A stretch of DNA of 16,139 bases from Hymenopellis radicata (Eukaryota > Basidiomycota > Agaricomycetes > Agaricales > Physalacriaceae). Under the pieces are notes generated by a model. That model was not told the DNA's origin, did not search any database, and saw only the letters and a program-made list of their open reading frames with translations. The stretch lies in NCBI GenBank assembly GCA_015501595.1, contig JADNRX010001016.1, positions 1-16,139 of the forward strand, read 5' to 3'. Each line of letters opens with the position of its first letter. The stretch's first letter is position 1. This document shows positions 1 through 9,830 of this stretch, in pieces. Position numbers and translations under genes: made by a program.

Positions 1-2587
1 GGTGTCTACGTCTAGTGTAATAAATGTGATGCGCCCTGAGCCCGTCGTTAATTTTCTTGGATCCATAGTGAAACATACAAGACCGCAACACGGCAAACCT
101 CCCTTCCTACTCCCTGGTCATCTGTGTCAACGAGGATGGCTGCTCGTACGCCTCATACGCCTCGCGGTACTGCATCTACAAATGCAGATTGGGACAGCCT
201 CCAGGATGTCCGCGACGACAAAGAAGCGCTACGGCAAATCACAGAACACACAGGGCAGTACGACAGTTGCATTCGACGGGCTCAGGCCTGGCTTGCAGAA
301 ACATGCAAGGCTCGTTCAAGTGGCCTCGAAGCTAGATGGACTGGATACCGAAACTCTCAAGTTGGCTTTCAACGAGACTCCAAACTGTGCATCCGCAAAA
401 GCGCTGGAGCTGTACCTTGTGGACCAGTGTATTGTAAAGACACGGAAGCATCAGACAGGCGACAAGATACATAGTGCCTTCAACGATCTGTGGCGCAGGT
501 ACGTCACTACCTGCTGTACTATGAATTCAGTCATATTAACGAACAGATCCCAGGGCCGGTTTTATAGGCGACTACTCGTATAATAAAGAAGAAGACATTC
601 AAGGGGAACCCAGCACAACAGTACGAGGTGAAAGAGATTGTAAAGAATATCCAGAAGCGCGACAAAGAGGGGGGTGAAGCAGCTAAACGGAATCACGCTG
701 AGGCATTTCTGGTCGAAGAAGTTGATGCAGTGATTGCGAAAGTCCCGAGCTGTCTGTCCTGATGAGTTGGTGGAGATGGCCATTCAAGGAAAAACTCACA
801 CGCGACCAAACGGGAAAGTGTCTAGAGCATGCACTGATGCGAGCGTTCTTTACGATGGGCTTCGTACTCTGGACTCGGTGAGCATGATCCTAACCCTGCC
901 GATAGAATCATGCAGTACTGATTGATTTAATATCAGAAACTTCGAACTATGTCAGCTTCGCAGACGGAATTTTAAATGGAACTGTCGTAAACGAACTGCT
1001 CCGTTCAGTCAGTTCTTCACGGTCTTCCTCGAGAATCGTAAGGGCTGGCAGAATAAGAGCGAATACGAGTGCTCTCTCGAAAGTTTGTTTGGTCCCTGAT
1101 TTGTGTTTAGTCTAAAGCCTCTCACCACATGCAGGTAATACGTACGAGATACATCAATGCGCTAGTTCGAATGAGCATGCGGCGTTAGACGCATATCAAG
1201 CTATGACATTGTGGATTCGGCTTTACGAGTTTTGGATTGGTCGTCCACTTCTTCCGGACGAGCTTGTATTCCCGGTCGTTTCGGTGAACGGTGTTATTCA
1301 TACACAGGAGCAGCTTTCTCAGAACGCGATTCAAGCACTGATTACCAAGTTTGCATCTGCGGCAGGCTTGACACGAAATTTTACTACTCACTCTCTTCGT
1401 CGAGGTGGTGCTCAATTTCGATTCATGTGGGATAAAGTTGGCCGGCGATGGTCACTACGTAAGGTTCGCTGGTGGGGTGGCTGGGCTGAGGGTGAAAGCG
1501 TAAGTTTCAACTCTTTGAGCAGCGGACTACCTGATAATTCAGACTTGACAGGTTGATACCCTCATGAAATATCTCTTGGATTCTCTATCAAAGTACGAAG
1601 AGAATTACAGTGACGCCCTTGATCCAGGACGCGCTGATCGCGGCGACGTCTTACTTGGAGAACAGAAGGCTCACGCGCCAGTAACGAATGAGACGTTCAA
1701 TTCATTTGCTATGAACTTGACGACAATGTTTCAACAAAGTCACTTCTCCGCTGTGCAGTGCTCCAGTTTCTCGCATTCCACACTACCATCCCAGCCGTCA
1801 TTGCATGCTCTTTTCCAGCCCCAACTCTTCCGTCCAGCATACCAATATCCACCACCTTCCAACCTCCCCAGTCTCACCAATCCGATTCATGCTCCAGGTC
1901 CTGCCAATTCTATCCAGGATCTATCGGCAACAAGCTCTGCTGGCGCCGCATCGTATAGGCTGGCTACCACTCCATCAAGTCTTTCTTTCGCCTTGGGACC
2001 ATGCTTGTATTCGGCACATCCTCCCTCAGTCGTTCCAATTGGTCGTAACGACCCAATCCTTCATGTACCTGCTGTTTCAGTCCATCAGCACGAGATTCCA
2101 CCTCTTGAGTCGTCATTCACCGTACAGAGACCGCCGGTGCCGATGGATGCAGAAACTCCAGCAGAGAAAGCTCGTCGGAGTGCCGTAATTGCAGGACTTC
2201 CAAAGGGCCAGCCAGCTCGAGCATGGCGACTTGCGGTGAAACAGTGGAATGAGGTTGATTCCGCCACAGGATATGCTTTGAAGGATTGGCCCGAGAGCTG
2301 GTATACAGGACGACAGCAAACCAATATGGCTAACAATCGTCGCAACCGAGAACTAGTCGCTCTGGCATTTGAACGGTACATGACATAACTTGGATTTCTT
2401 CTCCAGCGCCGCTCACATTCACCTTAGATTAAACTCGGATGAGAAACGGTTTGAAGAGGAATATCCGGAATGCAACAAGAGCTTTAGTAAACTCTGTAAT
2501 GCTATTCGCCAAAGAGAGTGTCCAGGTCGGACCAGTCGAAACGGGACACCGGAAGAGCGTGCTCAACGAAAGACTGGAACTAAATAG
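1..2587 (+). mobile_element. Crypton-type tyrosine-recombinase DNA transposon
   Basis: The stretch is occupied by one multi-exon gene that reads as a fungal Crypton: a tyrosine recombinase followed by a GCR1_C-like DNA-binding domain. Cryptons move as DNA, encode no reverse transcriptase and lack long terminal inverted repeats, so their ends cannot be fixed from one copy. I therefore give the window edge and the stop codon as limits. Bases 1-135 are leader with no feature I can name. The true right end may lie in the next few hundred bases, for example around the AGTAG/ACTAGT-rich patch at 2645-2702. No target duplication was recognised. The element is not nested with the Ngaro cluster to its right. 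Confidence 0.8.
136..2587 (+). pseudogene. Crypton tyrosine recombinase with GCR1_C-like tail (multi-exon, frameshifted)
   Basis: Catalyses strand exchange for a Crypton. ATG at 136 follows in-frame AACGAGG. Introns that join frames exactly: 499-553, 878-936, 1083-1134, 1500-1551 and 2376-2427, all GT-AG and 52-59 bp. Exon content in order: N-terminal helical part ending in HQTGDKIHSAF (about 440-480), NHAEAF segment (about 690-712), ENRKGW with the first catalytic Arg (1031-1048), HSLR box (His 1389, Arg 1398), RWWGGWAEGE (about 1467-1496), and the nucleophile Tyr in KYLLD at 1570-1572. A Pro/Ser-rich linker follows, then AWRLAVKQWNE...LKDWPESWY (about 2176-2314), the GCR1_C-like DNA-binding domain. 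The last exon (2428-2587) ends at TAG. Three frame changes remain that I cannot explain by splicing: near 325 (+1), near 592 (+1) and near 742 (-1, beside an AAA run). The catalytic half is intact. Family assignment is firm; activity is doubtful. Confidence 0.82.
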
Positions 2588-3568
2588 ATTGAGAGGTCAA
2601 GCAATTTTCTTCGATTATCGAATAACTCTTACAATAATCAATAATAGTAGTACTAGTAAGCACGGACCAGTAGTATCAGTGGTAATAATGACGGACTAGT
2701 AGAAGATACGAACAGAATTCATATATCTGATTGAAAGGTCCTGCTCGCGGGAAGTGAAGTCCAGGATGGCTGGCACGCGCGCTTGTCCGTCGCTTACGCA
2801 GTTGAACTTGGCCGAGTTGTACATGAGCAAAACCTCTACCCGCCATGAGCCACATTCTGTTGAGCAGGTCGGCACATCCGTGTGGTGTCGCTGACCTGCC
2901 GGGCAGTCGCGTTGTTCCATCCGAATGTTTGCTCAAATGGTTTGAGCTCCTGTCTCCCACCCAAGGAAGAAGGGGAAAGCGGCTGGAGCACGAATAACCA
3001 AGCCATGTACGCCAAATGTGCGGCCATGAAACAGAAACAAAAAAGTACAGGCCGCTGAAGGGAGATGATCGTACGGAAAGATGAACGCCGTAATCAATCG
3101 GGAATCGCTGTTCCGAATCGCGTGCGATTCGAAGGGTCCAAGACAGGGATGGTGCGACCGCGTGCCCGGCAACTCGGCGCAAGACTCAGGACGATCGGCC
3201 GTCCCGTTAAGGATAAAGGGGCCTATTTTATCGAAACTAAGTAGCGGTGATGTCTTTTTTTTAGGGGTGATCCGGTGATCGTACGTTCAAGCTCAAGCCA
3301 AGGAAGAGGGCAGGAAGACATAGTACTAGTTTTTTTTTCTTCTTGCGGGCTTGGAGGACAAGGAGCGCAGATACTTTGTCCTGTCGTCAAGTGGCTGGTT
3401 GCTTTGGCTCGAGCTGCTGCTTTCCATAACGGCAGTGGTAGTGTAGCGGTTACTAGGACCTACTGCCATGTGATGAGTGTATTATGGGAACAAATGTTTT
3501 TTGAGGTTTCAACTTCCTGTAGAACCGACTTGCCCCTATCGCGTCTCGTTTAAGAGGATGGCGCCAGT

Positions 3569-3617
3569 GAGGGGCAGGTGTGGTCCTAGGAGGAGTTCAA
3601 CTACACCTACCCACCTC
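3569..3617. repeat. Imperfect inverted repeat (about 16-bp stem)
   Basis: The arm at 3569-3584 (GAGGGGCAGGTGTGGT) and the arm at 3600-3617 (ACTACACCTACCCACCTC) are near-complementary, with a 15-base loop, one mismatch, one wobble pair and a 2-nt bulge. No T-run terminator follows at once, and no gene lies next to it. It could be a MITE core or chance structure. Confidence 0.5.
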
Positions 3618-3707
3618 TTTTAAGTACGCATGATCTGAACTGAACAGGTAGCGACTCTCATCTTCTCGTCGGTTTGCTGGCAGACTACGAGTAACTCACT
3701 GGATACT

Positions 3708-3723
3708 GTCAGTACGTACTGAC
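3708..3723. repeat. 16-bp perfect palindrome
   Basis: GTCAGTACGTACTGAC is its own reverse complement. The nonamer GACTACGAG occurs at its right edge (3721-3729) and again at 3683-3691, so the palindrome sits in a small locally repeated patch. It could be a dimeric protein-binding site or chance; nothing nearby tells me which. Confidence 0.55.
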
Positions 3724-4107
3724 TACGAGCCACCTTGACGTAACGGTCAAAGTGTAGCTCATGGTTTTGGGAGTTTTTTTTTTGCTTGGACACGAAATCC
3801 GAGTCGCAGCCACACGAAAACGTTCATACTTACGCGACCTGGATAGTAGAATCCGAGCGGTACATCGGACCGAGATTACGTACCCTCTTTTCTTCTCACT
3901 CAGACTGTCATGCACTGGAGCGTCACGAAATTCTACGATGAGCCGCGCCGGACACACACGGGAGGTGAAGTGGGAGACCTCACACACACGCTGGTGGGCC
4001 CGCTTGACAGGAGGAGGAAGGCGTCCTCGTGCCATTTCCCAGGGTGTGGTATACCCGCCTCCCTCCAGGCCCCGGGAAGCTCCCCTAGACCGCCGGCCAG
4101 CCTCAGA

Positions 4108-4155
4108 GCCTCAAATATTCAATTTTTTGGCTCTCAGAGGGCCTCAAATATTCAA
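4108..4155. repeat. 15-bp direct repeat, 33-bp period
   Basis: GCCTCAAATATTCAA occurs at 4108-4122 and 4141-4155, each preceded by a CTCAGAG-like sequence. Two units only, non-coding. It may belong to a dispersed repeat family. Confidence 0.6.
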
Positions 4156-4428
4156 AAATGGCCGGGGGTGTCACACATCGTCACGTCTGTCACGCGCCTC
4201 GAAAAATCTCTTCTAGGCGGCGTTGTAGGTCATTTCGTCGCCACAAAGCCTAATCTAGACTATGTATCGTAGAGTAGCATCGTGTCATCTACAGGCAAAT
4301 AAATGGGTATTACATGTCGTGGTCTGATGAAAACTTCCGAAATGAAAGCCGGCCCGATGGCATGACTCATATCGCCGTAGAATGGAGGCTTGGAGCATGG
4401 TGATTCGAACCTACGAGCGGGAAAATAA

Positions 4429-4513
4429 ACCAATCTGATGAACCTGTCGGGGGACACGGTAGCCAAAAAGCCGACCGCCACCGCGGCGGCCGCGAGTATG
4501 ATTGATGTTCGTA
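4429..4513 (-). repeat. Ngaro split direct repeat copy B2 (85 bp)
   Basis: Identical over all 85 bases to 10360-10444 in the same orientation, with unrelated sequence at both edges of both copies. The GC-rich core contains CCACCGCGGCGGCCGC. As the outer copy it defines the 3' terminus of the Ngaro; sequence below 4429 is taken as flanking DNA. Confidence 0.8.
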
Positions 4514-4713
4514 GGGTAAGTGGTACAAGTATGAGGATACAAATACAAACGGGCGGGCGACGAGAATACAATACTGGCGTGAAACAGTAAGAGACTGAGC
4601 CTAAGAGAAAAAATACAAGAACGCACCTGGCGGGGCACAGTAAGAGCTGAGGGATGCGAGACATCCTCGGCTGCATACCTAAGCTGCCCGCCAGGTATGG
4701 AAATCAACGATCG
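4514..4713 (-). repeat. Ngaro A2 repeat, distal part
   Basis: With 10110-10359 this makes up the A2 segment between B1 and B2, about 445 bp once the copia and one target-duplication copy are removed. A2 should be a copy of A1 at the Ngaro 5' end, outside this window, so the identity cannot be tested here. No gene is visible. Confidence 0.6.
4709..4713. repeat. Target-site duplication GATCG, left copy
   Basis: GATCG directly abuts the 5' LTR and matches 10110-10114 directly after the 3' LTR. Five bases is the usual size for copia elements. The perfect match shows that both LTRs belong to one insertion. Confidence 0.93.
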
Positions 4714-4992
4714 TGTTGAAGTCCAAGCCGGACTACTCGTTTGTTTTCTAATCCCTTTTTCAACGGACTCGCACCTACATTTCCCGACCCGCTCTCGTCG
4801 CTACCATTCCGCTACCGTATCTACCGACCCGCTACCGTTACCACCGGACACCTCGTACTGACTCGTTTACTTACTTAGATCCCCATGTTCCCCTTCGATA
4901 CAACTTATATTTACAGTATATAAGCTACATACTTTGGACTATATACTGTGTGCATTCCTCCTCCTCCTTGTCCGAGTCCTTGAGATCCAACA
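4714..4992 (+). repeat. 5' LTR (279 bp)
   Basis: Begins TGTTGAAGTCC and ends GATCCAACA, with no difference from 9831-10109 that I could find. It contains a TATATAAG box at 4917-4924 and a pyrimidine-rich end. Its middle repeats a CCGCTACCGT-like unit several times (about 4797-4842). Confidence 0.95.
4917..4924 (+). promoter_or_regulatory. Putative TATA box of the copia promoter
   Basis: TATATAAG lies 76 bases before the LTR end and about 160 bases before the gag ATG, a sensible place for the element's own Pol II promoter. The start of transcription is not determined. Confidence 0.55.
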
Positions 4993-5010
4993 GGTTATGG
5001 GCCCCGCCCG
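4993..5010 (+). promoter_or_regulatory. Primer-binding site for a half initiator tRNA-Met
   Basis: GGTTATGGGCCCC follows the LTR without a gap. Drosophila copia has GGTTATGGGCCC at the same place, which pairs with the anticodon region (CAU) of initiator tRNA-Met rather than with the tRNA 3' end; the primer there is a cleaved half tRNA. The match in sequence and position supports the same priming mode here. Confidence 0.8.
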
Positions 5011-5082
5011 TGCCTAATCTATCCATCAGAAATCTACTCGCTCGTACATTGATCCACATACCTCTTCGCGTCGCATCCCGCC

Positions 5083-5892
5083 ATGTCCACCAGCACAAAA
5101 CTCATCGAGTTCTTCGCCCGCGTCCCGCAGTGCAAAGCGGACGGGACGAATTGGACGTTCTATCGCGACCGCTTCGTGTTCGCCGCCGAAGCAGCACAAC
5201 TCGACGACTACCTCGTAGAGACGGCCGCACCACCGTCTGTTCCAGTCCCCGCCGATCCCGCCAATCCCACCAAGGAGGAGACCGACTCCATCAATCGCCA
5301 TCCAGGCGTCGTTCGGCTCTGGAAAGCGAACGAGGCCATCGTGAAGCAAGCTCTGGCTTCGACGATTCCCGACTCGTTGTTCCTAAAGGTAAAGGGGGAG
5401 TCGTCAGCAGGGAAGATGTGGAAGAGGGTGAAGGAGGAGTTCGAGAAGAGGTCGAAGATGATGACTGTCGACCTCCGCAGGAAGCTCCAGGAGGAACGTT
5501 GCCCAGAGAACGGCGACGTCAAGGCCCACCTGTCGAAACTCGAAGCTCTACGCGAAGAGCTTACCGCGATGAGCGCAGACCCCGGCGACGACAATTTCAT
5601 TGCCATTCTGCTCAGTTCCCTTCCCGCATCATATGATCCCTACCTCGCAGCGCTGACAGCAACATCAGCACTGCTCAGCCAAACCATCACGCCCGACGTA
5701 TACGTACGCGGCATCAGCGACGAAGCTGATCGCCGGCGAATCAAGAGTCGCGTCAAGGAGGAAAAGGAGGCCGCGTTTAACACAAATAGCGGCTCCTCAG
5801 GACGCGGCAGACGTTCCCAAGGCAGCAGACGTAGCAGCACAGTCGAGTGCTATAACTGCCACAAGAAGGGACACATTAAGGCGGAGTGTTGG
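5083..5892 (+). CDS. gag: copia Gag (capsid and nucleocapsid)
   Basis: Structural protein that forms the particle and binds the RNA genome. The ATG at 5083 is the first good start after the primer site and sits in CCGCC-ATG context. The protein begins MSTSTKLIEFF. A UBN2/Retrotran_gag-type region (about residues 15-210) includes the WTFYRDRF, MWKRVKEEFEKRSK and LSSLPASYDPYL segments typical of copia Gag. A CCHC zinc knuckle, CYNCHKKGHIKAEC, occupies 5848-5889 with Cys at 5848, 5857 and 5887 and His at 5872. Directly after it the frame changes by -1 at a GG pair (5891-5892). The native frame would otherwise run to 6042 through sequence unlike any Gag. Normally Gag and Pol are one polyprotein cut by the protease. 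Confidence 0.88.
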
Positions 5893-6887
5893 CGAAGGGA
5901 GGCGGAAAGGAAGGACAAGGCCCAAGAGGAAAGGGCAAGGGACGGGCGTCGGCGAATAAGGCCGACGACAACGATGACGGCGTGTGGTATGCGCACGCAG
6001 GCTCAGAGTCAGGAGACTCCAACGAGGATTGGCGCGATCTAACAGAAATGAACCTCGGCGGCTACGATGAGCCATGGTCCGAATATCCGCGCGACGAGGG
6101 AGAAGAGAGGTTGGAAGGATTGGCGGGTCTGTACCTCAACGATGAGGTAGCCCAGCCGTATGCGGAGGCGCCGGAGAGCGCACTCGAGGCTGCTGAAGCA
6201 GCGCTATCCATCCTTATTCCCGACGAGACCAACTCGGAGTCAGACTACGACTCCATGCCGCCACTCCTCGAGACGTCCGACTCAGAGTCAGAAGACGACG
6301 ACGACCTCCCGATGCTGTTGAGCGTATCAGAATCATCAGATCGCTCTGATGAGGGGAGTATTCCATGGTTGATGAAGAGGGCATTGAAAATTTTAGCGAA
6401 TTCGATCCAGGCGAGGAAATTCCCGACCTTGAAGACTGGTCAGATGTCGAAGAAGAAGAGGAAGCATACACACGTACCTTCGATACGGTATTTCTCGCCG
6501 CCGCCGCCACGCTCCCAAACGACCCCGAAGTCGACATCTACGACTCAGGCGCGTCTCGCCACATGACCCCATACCGCCATCGCCTCTTCAATTACACGTC
6601 CATCGAACCCAATCCATCACAGCAGCTGACAAAGGAAGTTCCAGGCAATCGGCAAAGGAGACATGCACATCTTCATTCCTGGAAAAGCCGGCGAGAGGAC
6701 GCGATTCCTAGTTCGCGATGTTCTATACGCGCCGCAGCTGGGCGTGTCATTGCTGTCCGTATCGAAAATTACAGCCGCCGGATATGGCATGCTATTTCGC
6801 GGCTCGGAGTGCCGTATCTATGGTCCTAAGGACAAGCTCCTAGGAAAAGTGCCTGTCAGAGGCGGCTTTATCGAACAGAAACAGACG
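5892..6887 (+). pseudogene. copia Gag-Pol junction: acidic linker and aspartic protease, split by frameshifts
   Basis: Five frames must be combined to follow this segment, every change being -1: near 5891 (GG), 6363 (CC), 6612 (AA), 6639 (TT) and 6885-6900 (CG-rich). Order: a basic Gly/Lys patch after the zinc knuckle, a long linker rich in Asp, Glu and Ser (about 6040-6480), and then the protease active site DSGASRHM with catalytic Asp at 6542-6544. The rest of the protease follows to LRDVLYAPQL-like and SLLSVSK segments (about 6710-6770). As written, no single protein could carry protease. Four of the five sites fit loss of one base from a short homopolymer, so sequencing error is a serious alternative to mutation. 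Confidence 0.8.
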
Positions 6888-9823
6888 TACCTCGCGCGAA
6901 CGCCGCCCACGACACCCCCATCTCCGTATCCCTCGACGACCTCCACCAGATGATGGGCCATATTGCGCCCGACGCAGCGAAGCGTCTCGTAAAGGATCAT
7001 ATTATCGAAGGAATTATCCTCGACGAATCAAAACCGCCGCCGAAATCCTGTGACTCCTGCGAATACGGAAAGAAGACGTGCAAACCTGTCAAGAAGGTCA
7101 GCGAGCGCGCGCGTGCCAAAGAACTCGGCGAACGTATCCACTCGGACCTCTGGGGTCCCTCCCCAATCCGTACTCCTCAGCACAAGGAGTATTATGTGTC
7201 GTACACGGACGATCACACGCGCTATTCGGCCATATTTCTTGTGCGCCAGAAAAGCGAAACCTTCGAAACCTACCAGCAATACGAAGCATGGTTGAGCACC
7301 CAGCATTCAGCGAAAATCAAGGAATTACATACCGACAAAGGCGGCGAATATAGCAGCGACGAGTTCAAAGCCCATCTCGCTGCACAAGGAACGAAGCGCA
7401 CCACCACGGTCCACGACACCCCCGAACACAACGGCATTGCAGAGCGACTGAACCGGACATGTCTCGAAAAGGTCCGCGCCATGCTCCACGCATCGGGACT
7501 ACCCAAAAATCTATGGGGTGAAGCATTGAAACATGCTGTCTGGTTGAAGAACCGGACGTCGACGCGTGCACTCGACGGCAAGACACCGTACGAGATGCTC
7601 CATGGTCAGAAGCCGAATCTTCGAGACCTGCACAAATTTGGGTGCAAGGTCTGGGTCCACGACGCGAAGGGATCGAAGCTTGACGGACGTGCTCGCGTTG
7701 GTCGCTGGCTCGGTTTTGACAGCGAGACCAGTGGACACCGAATTTACTGGGAGGATAATCGCAGCATTGGAGTCGAAAGAAGTGTCAAATTTGACGAGAA
7801 AGAGGACACGAGAGTAAAAGAGAGTATGCTGAATGAGGGGGAGGAAGGAAGAAACAGCATTCAGCCAACTTCCAGCATTCAAAACGCGAAAAGCGTACCT
7901 AATCCTGCCTCCATACCTCTCCCGCCTTCACCAGCACCCACTACGCCGCCGTCTAGCGCGCCTATTCCAACGATTTCTACGTCGTCTCCATCTCAGTCCA
8001 CAACCGCACCCGACGCGTCCCAACTTCCTGACTTCCTTGGCGGCTTGCTCCAGCGCGAAGGACTCGACCCAGCGAATATCCGCGAGGGCAAACGCACCCG
8101 AAAGCCGTCACAAAAGGCCCAAGAAATGGCCGAGCCGTCCAAACCGTCGCGAGACTCGTCTGCAGCATTGCCCGAGGCCGGCTATGTGGAAATGCCAGCA
8201 GAGCAGCTGGAAATGGCCATGGCTGCTGCCATATCGGAGTCTGAGGCTATTGAGCCCGTGTTTGAGGAAGCGAAACGACGTGCAGACTGGCCGTCGTGGA
8301 GGAAAGCAATTGAGGAAGAAATTCGGACGCTTACGCAAGCGGGCACATGGGAAATTGTGCCTCGCCCGACGGATCGGAATGTCATCGGATCCAAGTGGGT
8401 CCTCCGGATCAAGAAGAAAGCTGGCGGAATCATCGACAAGTACAAGGCCCGACTCGTCGCCCAAGGATTCACGCAAGTCGAAGGAGTCGACTACTTTGTC
8501 ACTTTTGCACCCGTCGCAAAACTCGCGTCACTCCGGATCATTCTTGCCATTGCCGCGCGAAACGATTGGGATATCAATGTATTCGATTTTCACGGCGCGT
8601 TTCTCAATGGAGAATTTGAAGATGATGAAGAACTTTATATGGAGCAGCCTCCGGATTTCGAGTTTGCGGATCGACAGAAGTATGTGCTTCGATTACGGAA
8701 AACCATCTATGGTTTGAAGCAGAGCTCTCGCAAATGGTACGAGAAGCTCACTGCTGCTCTCGCCACACTCGGATTTGCCGCACTCGAAAAGGATCACGCG
8801 GTATACAGACTCGTAACCGGCTCCGATATCATCATTCTCGCAATCCACGTCGACGACTGCACCATTACGGGCAGTTCACCTTCACTCATCATCGAAATCC
8901 AGGACCGCATTGGGCAGTTATTCAAAATTACACTGTTAGGACCTATCAGCTGGCTCCTGGGTATGGAGATCATACGCGACAGAGCGGCCAGAACCATTTC
9001 CATCAATCAGACGTCGTACATTGATTCCGTCCTGCAGCGATTCAACATGGAAGACTGCAAACCGTCTGCCATACCTATGGACCCGAATGTCCAACTGTCA
9101 CGCGACCAGTGTCCAACCGACGCGCTCGAGATCGCTGAAATACAGCGACATCCATACAGAGGTGTGGTCGGATCACTGATTTGGATCACGACCGGCACGC
9201 GCCCTGACTTGGCTTACGCGGCCACCATCCTCTCGCGCTTTAACGACAACCCCGGACTGGTGCACTGGCACGCAGCAAAACGTGCACTGCAATATCTCAA
9301 GGGTACTCGCAGCTGGAGACTTACCTTTGGAGGAGAAGGATCAGGCAGAGGATTGGAAGGATTTGCTGATGCGGATGGAATGAGTGTGGAGAATCGCAAG
9401 GCAATTTCTGGGTACGCGTTTCTCATCGACGGAGGAGCTGTTTCGTGGTCGTCTAAACAGCAGGATATTGTTGCACTCTCGACCACCGAGGCGGAGTATA
9501 TTGCGTTGACGTATGCGGGCAAGGAAGCCTTATGGACGCGTCAATTCATCTCCGAAATGTTCACACCCCTCAACGATCCCATCACCATCTACGACGACAA
9601 CCAGTCGGCACTCGCACTCGCTCACGCCGAACTTGGACAATTTCACGCGCGTACTAAGCACATCGACATTCGGTACCACTTCATACGGTACGCGATCGCC
9701 AACGGAGACATTCAGCTTATCTACTGTCCCACGGACGACATGCTCGCGGACACACTCACCAAAGCCCTTCCCAGTGCGAAGGCCAAACACTTTGCTCGAA
9801 GCCTAGGACTTGTTCCGGCTTGA
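6888..9823 (+). CDS. pol: copia Pol: integrase, reverse transcriptase, RNase H
   Basis: One uninterrupted frame, with 957 residues from the first Met at 6950; the frame enters upstream. Integrase comes first: an HX4H (6944, 6959) and CX2C (7049, 7058) zinc-binding domain, then D,D35E with Asp in HSDLWGP (residue 66), Asp in HTDKGGEY (129) and Glu in NGIAERLNR (165). A Pro/Ser-rich spacer spans about 300-400. Reverse transcriptase follows: YKARLVAQGF, catalytic Asp in VFDFHGAFLNG (546), YGLKQSSRKWY, and the AIHVDD active site (635-636). RNase H is last: GFADADG (807-809), STTEAEY (847), YDDNQSALAL (882-883) and KHIDIRYHFIR. Integrase before RT is diagnostic of copia rather than gypsy. HVDD in place of YVDD is common in copia elements. 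Stop TGA at 9821-9823 lies seven bases before the 3' LTR. All catalytic residues are present. Confidence 0.95.
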
Positions 9824-9830
9824 GGGGGAG
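9822..9830 (+). promoter_or_regulatory. Polypurine tract
   Basis: GAGGGGGAG directly abuts the 3' LTR, as expected for the plus-strand primer. It overlaps the last bases of the pol stop codon. Confidence 0.85.

Larger units (their letters stand above)
2588..4428. other. Gene-free spacer between Crypton and Ngaro 3' end
   Basis: I find no coding region supported by motif, intron structure or frame continuity in these 1.84 kb; the open frames here are short, overlap on both strands and resemble no family I know. The stretch holds several poly-T tracts (for example near 3256, 3331 and 3776), an AGTAG/ACTAGT-rich patch (2645-2702), a perfect 7-bp stem at 3115-3130, a long imperfect stem at 3569-3617, a 16-bp palindrome at 3708-3723 and a 15-bp direct repeat at 4108/4141. 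It may be ordinary intergenic DNA or decayed non-coding repeat. Confidence 0.6.

Noticed and set aside
3115..3130. Perfect 7-bp stem GAATCGC/GCGATTC with a 2-base loop
   Set aside because: Too short and isolated to separate from chance; no gene or T-run follows.
2676..3182. Open frame of 168 codons on the minus strand
   Set aside because: No motif, no family resemblance, and overlapping frames of similar length on both strands.
3429..3520. tRNA or SINE-like A box (TAGTGTAGCGGTTA) with a weak B box downstream
   Set aside because: The A box resembles tRNA-Val, but the B-box candidate near 3505 is poor, no cloverleaf can be drawn, and no tail or target duplication is seen.
4390..4480. Possible minus-strand tRNA with a B-box-like GATTCGAACC at 4402-4411
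   Set aside because: The T-stem does not pair, the A-box candidate lies inside the 85-bp repeat, and the second repeat copy lacks the B box.
4260..4676. Open frames across the 85-bp repeat and at 10209-10412 sharing a peptide
   Set aside because: The shared peptide comes only from the DNA repeat; the frames diverge at once outside it and overlap the Ngaro non-coding end.
5891..6900. Programmed -1 frameshifting between Gag and Pol
   Set aside because: One programmed site is plausible in retroelements, but five successive -1 events are not, and no slippery heptamer with a following structure is evident.
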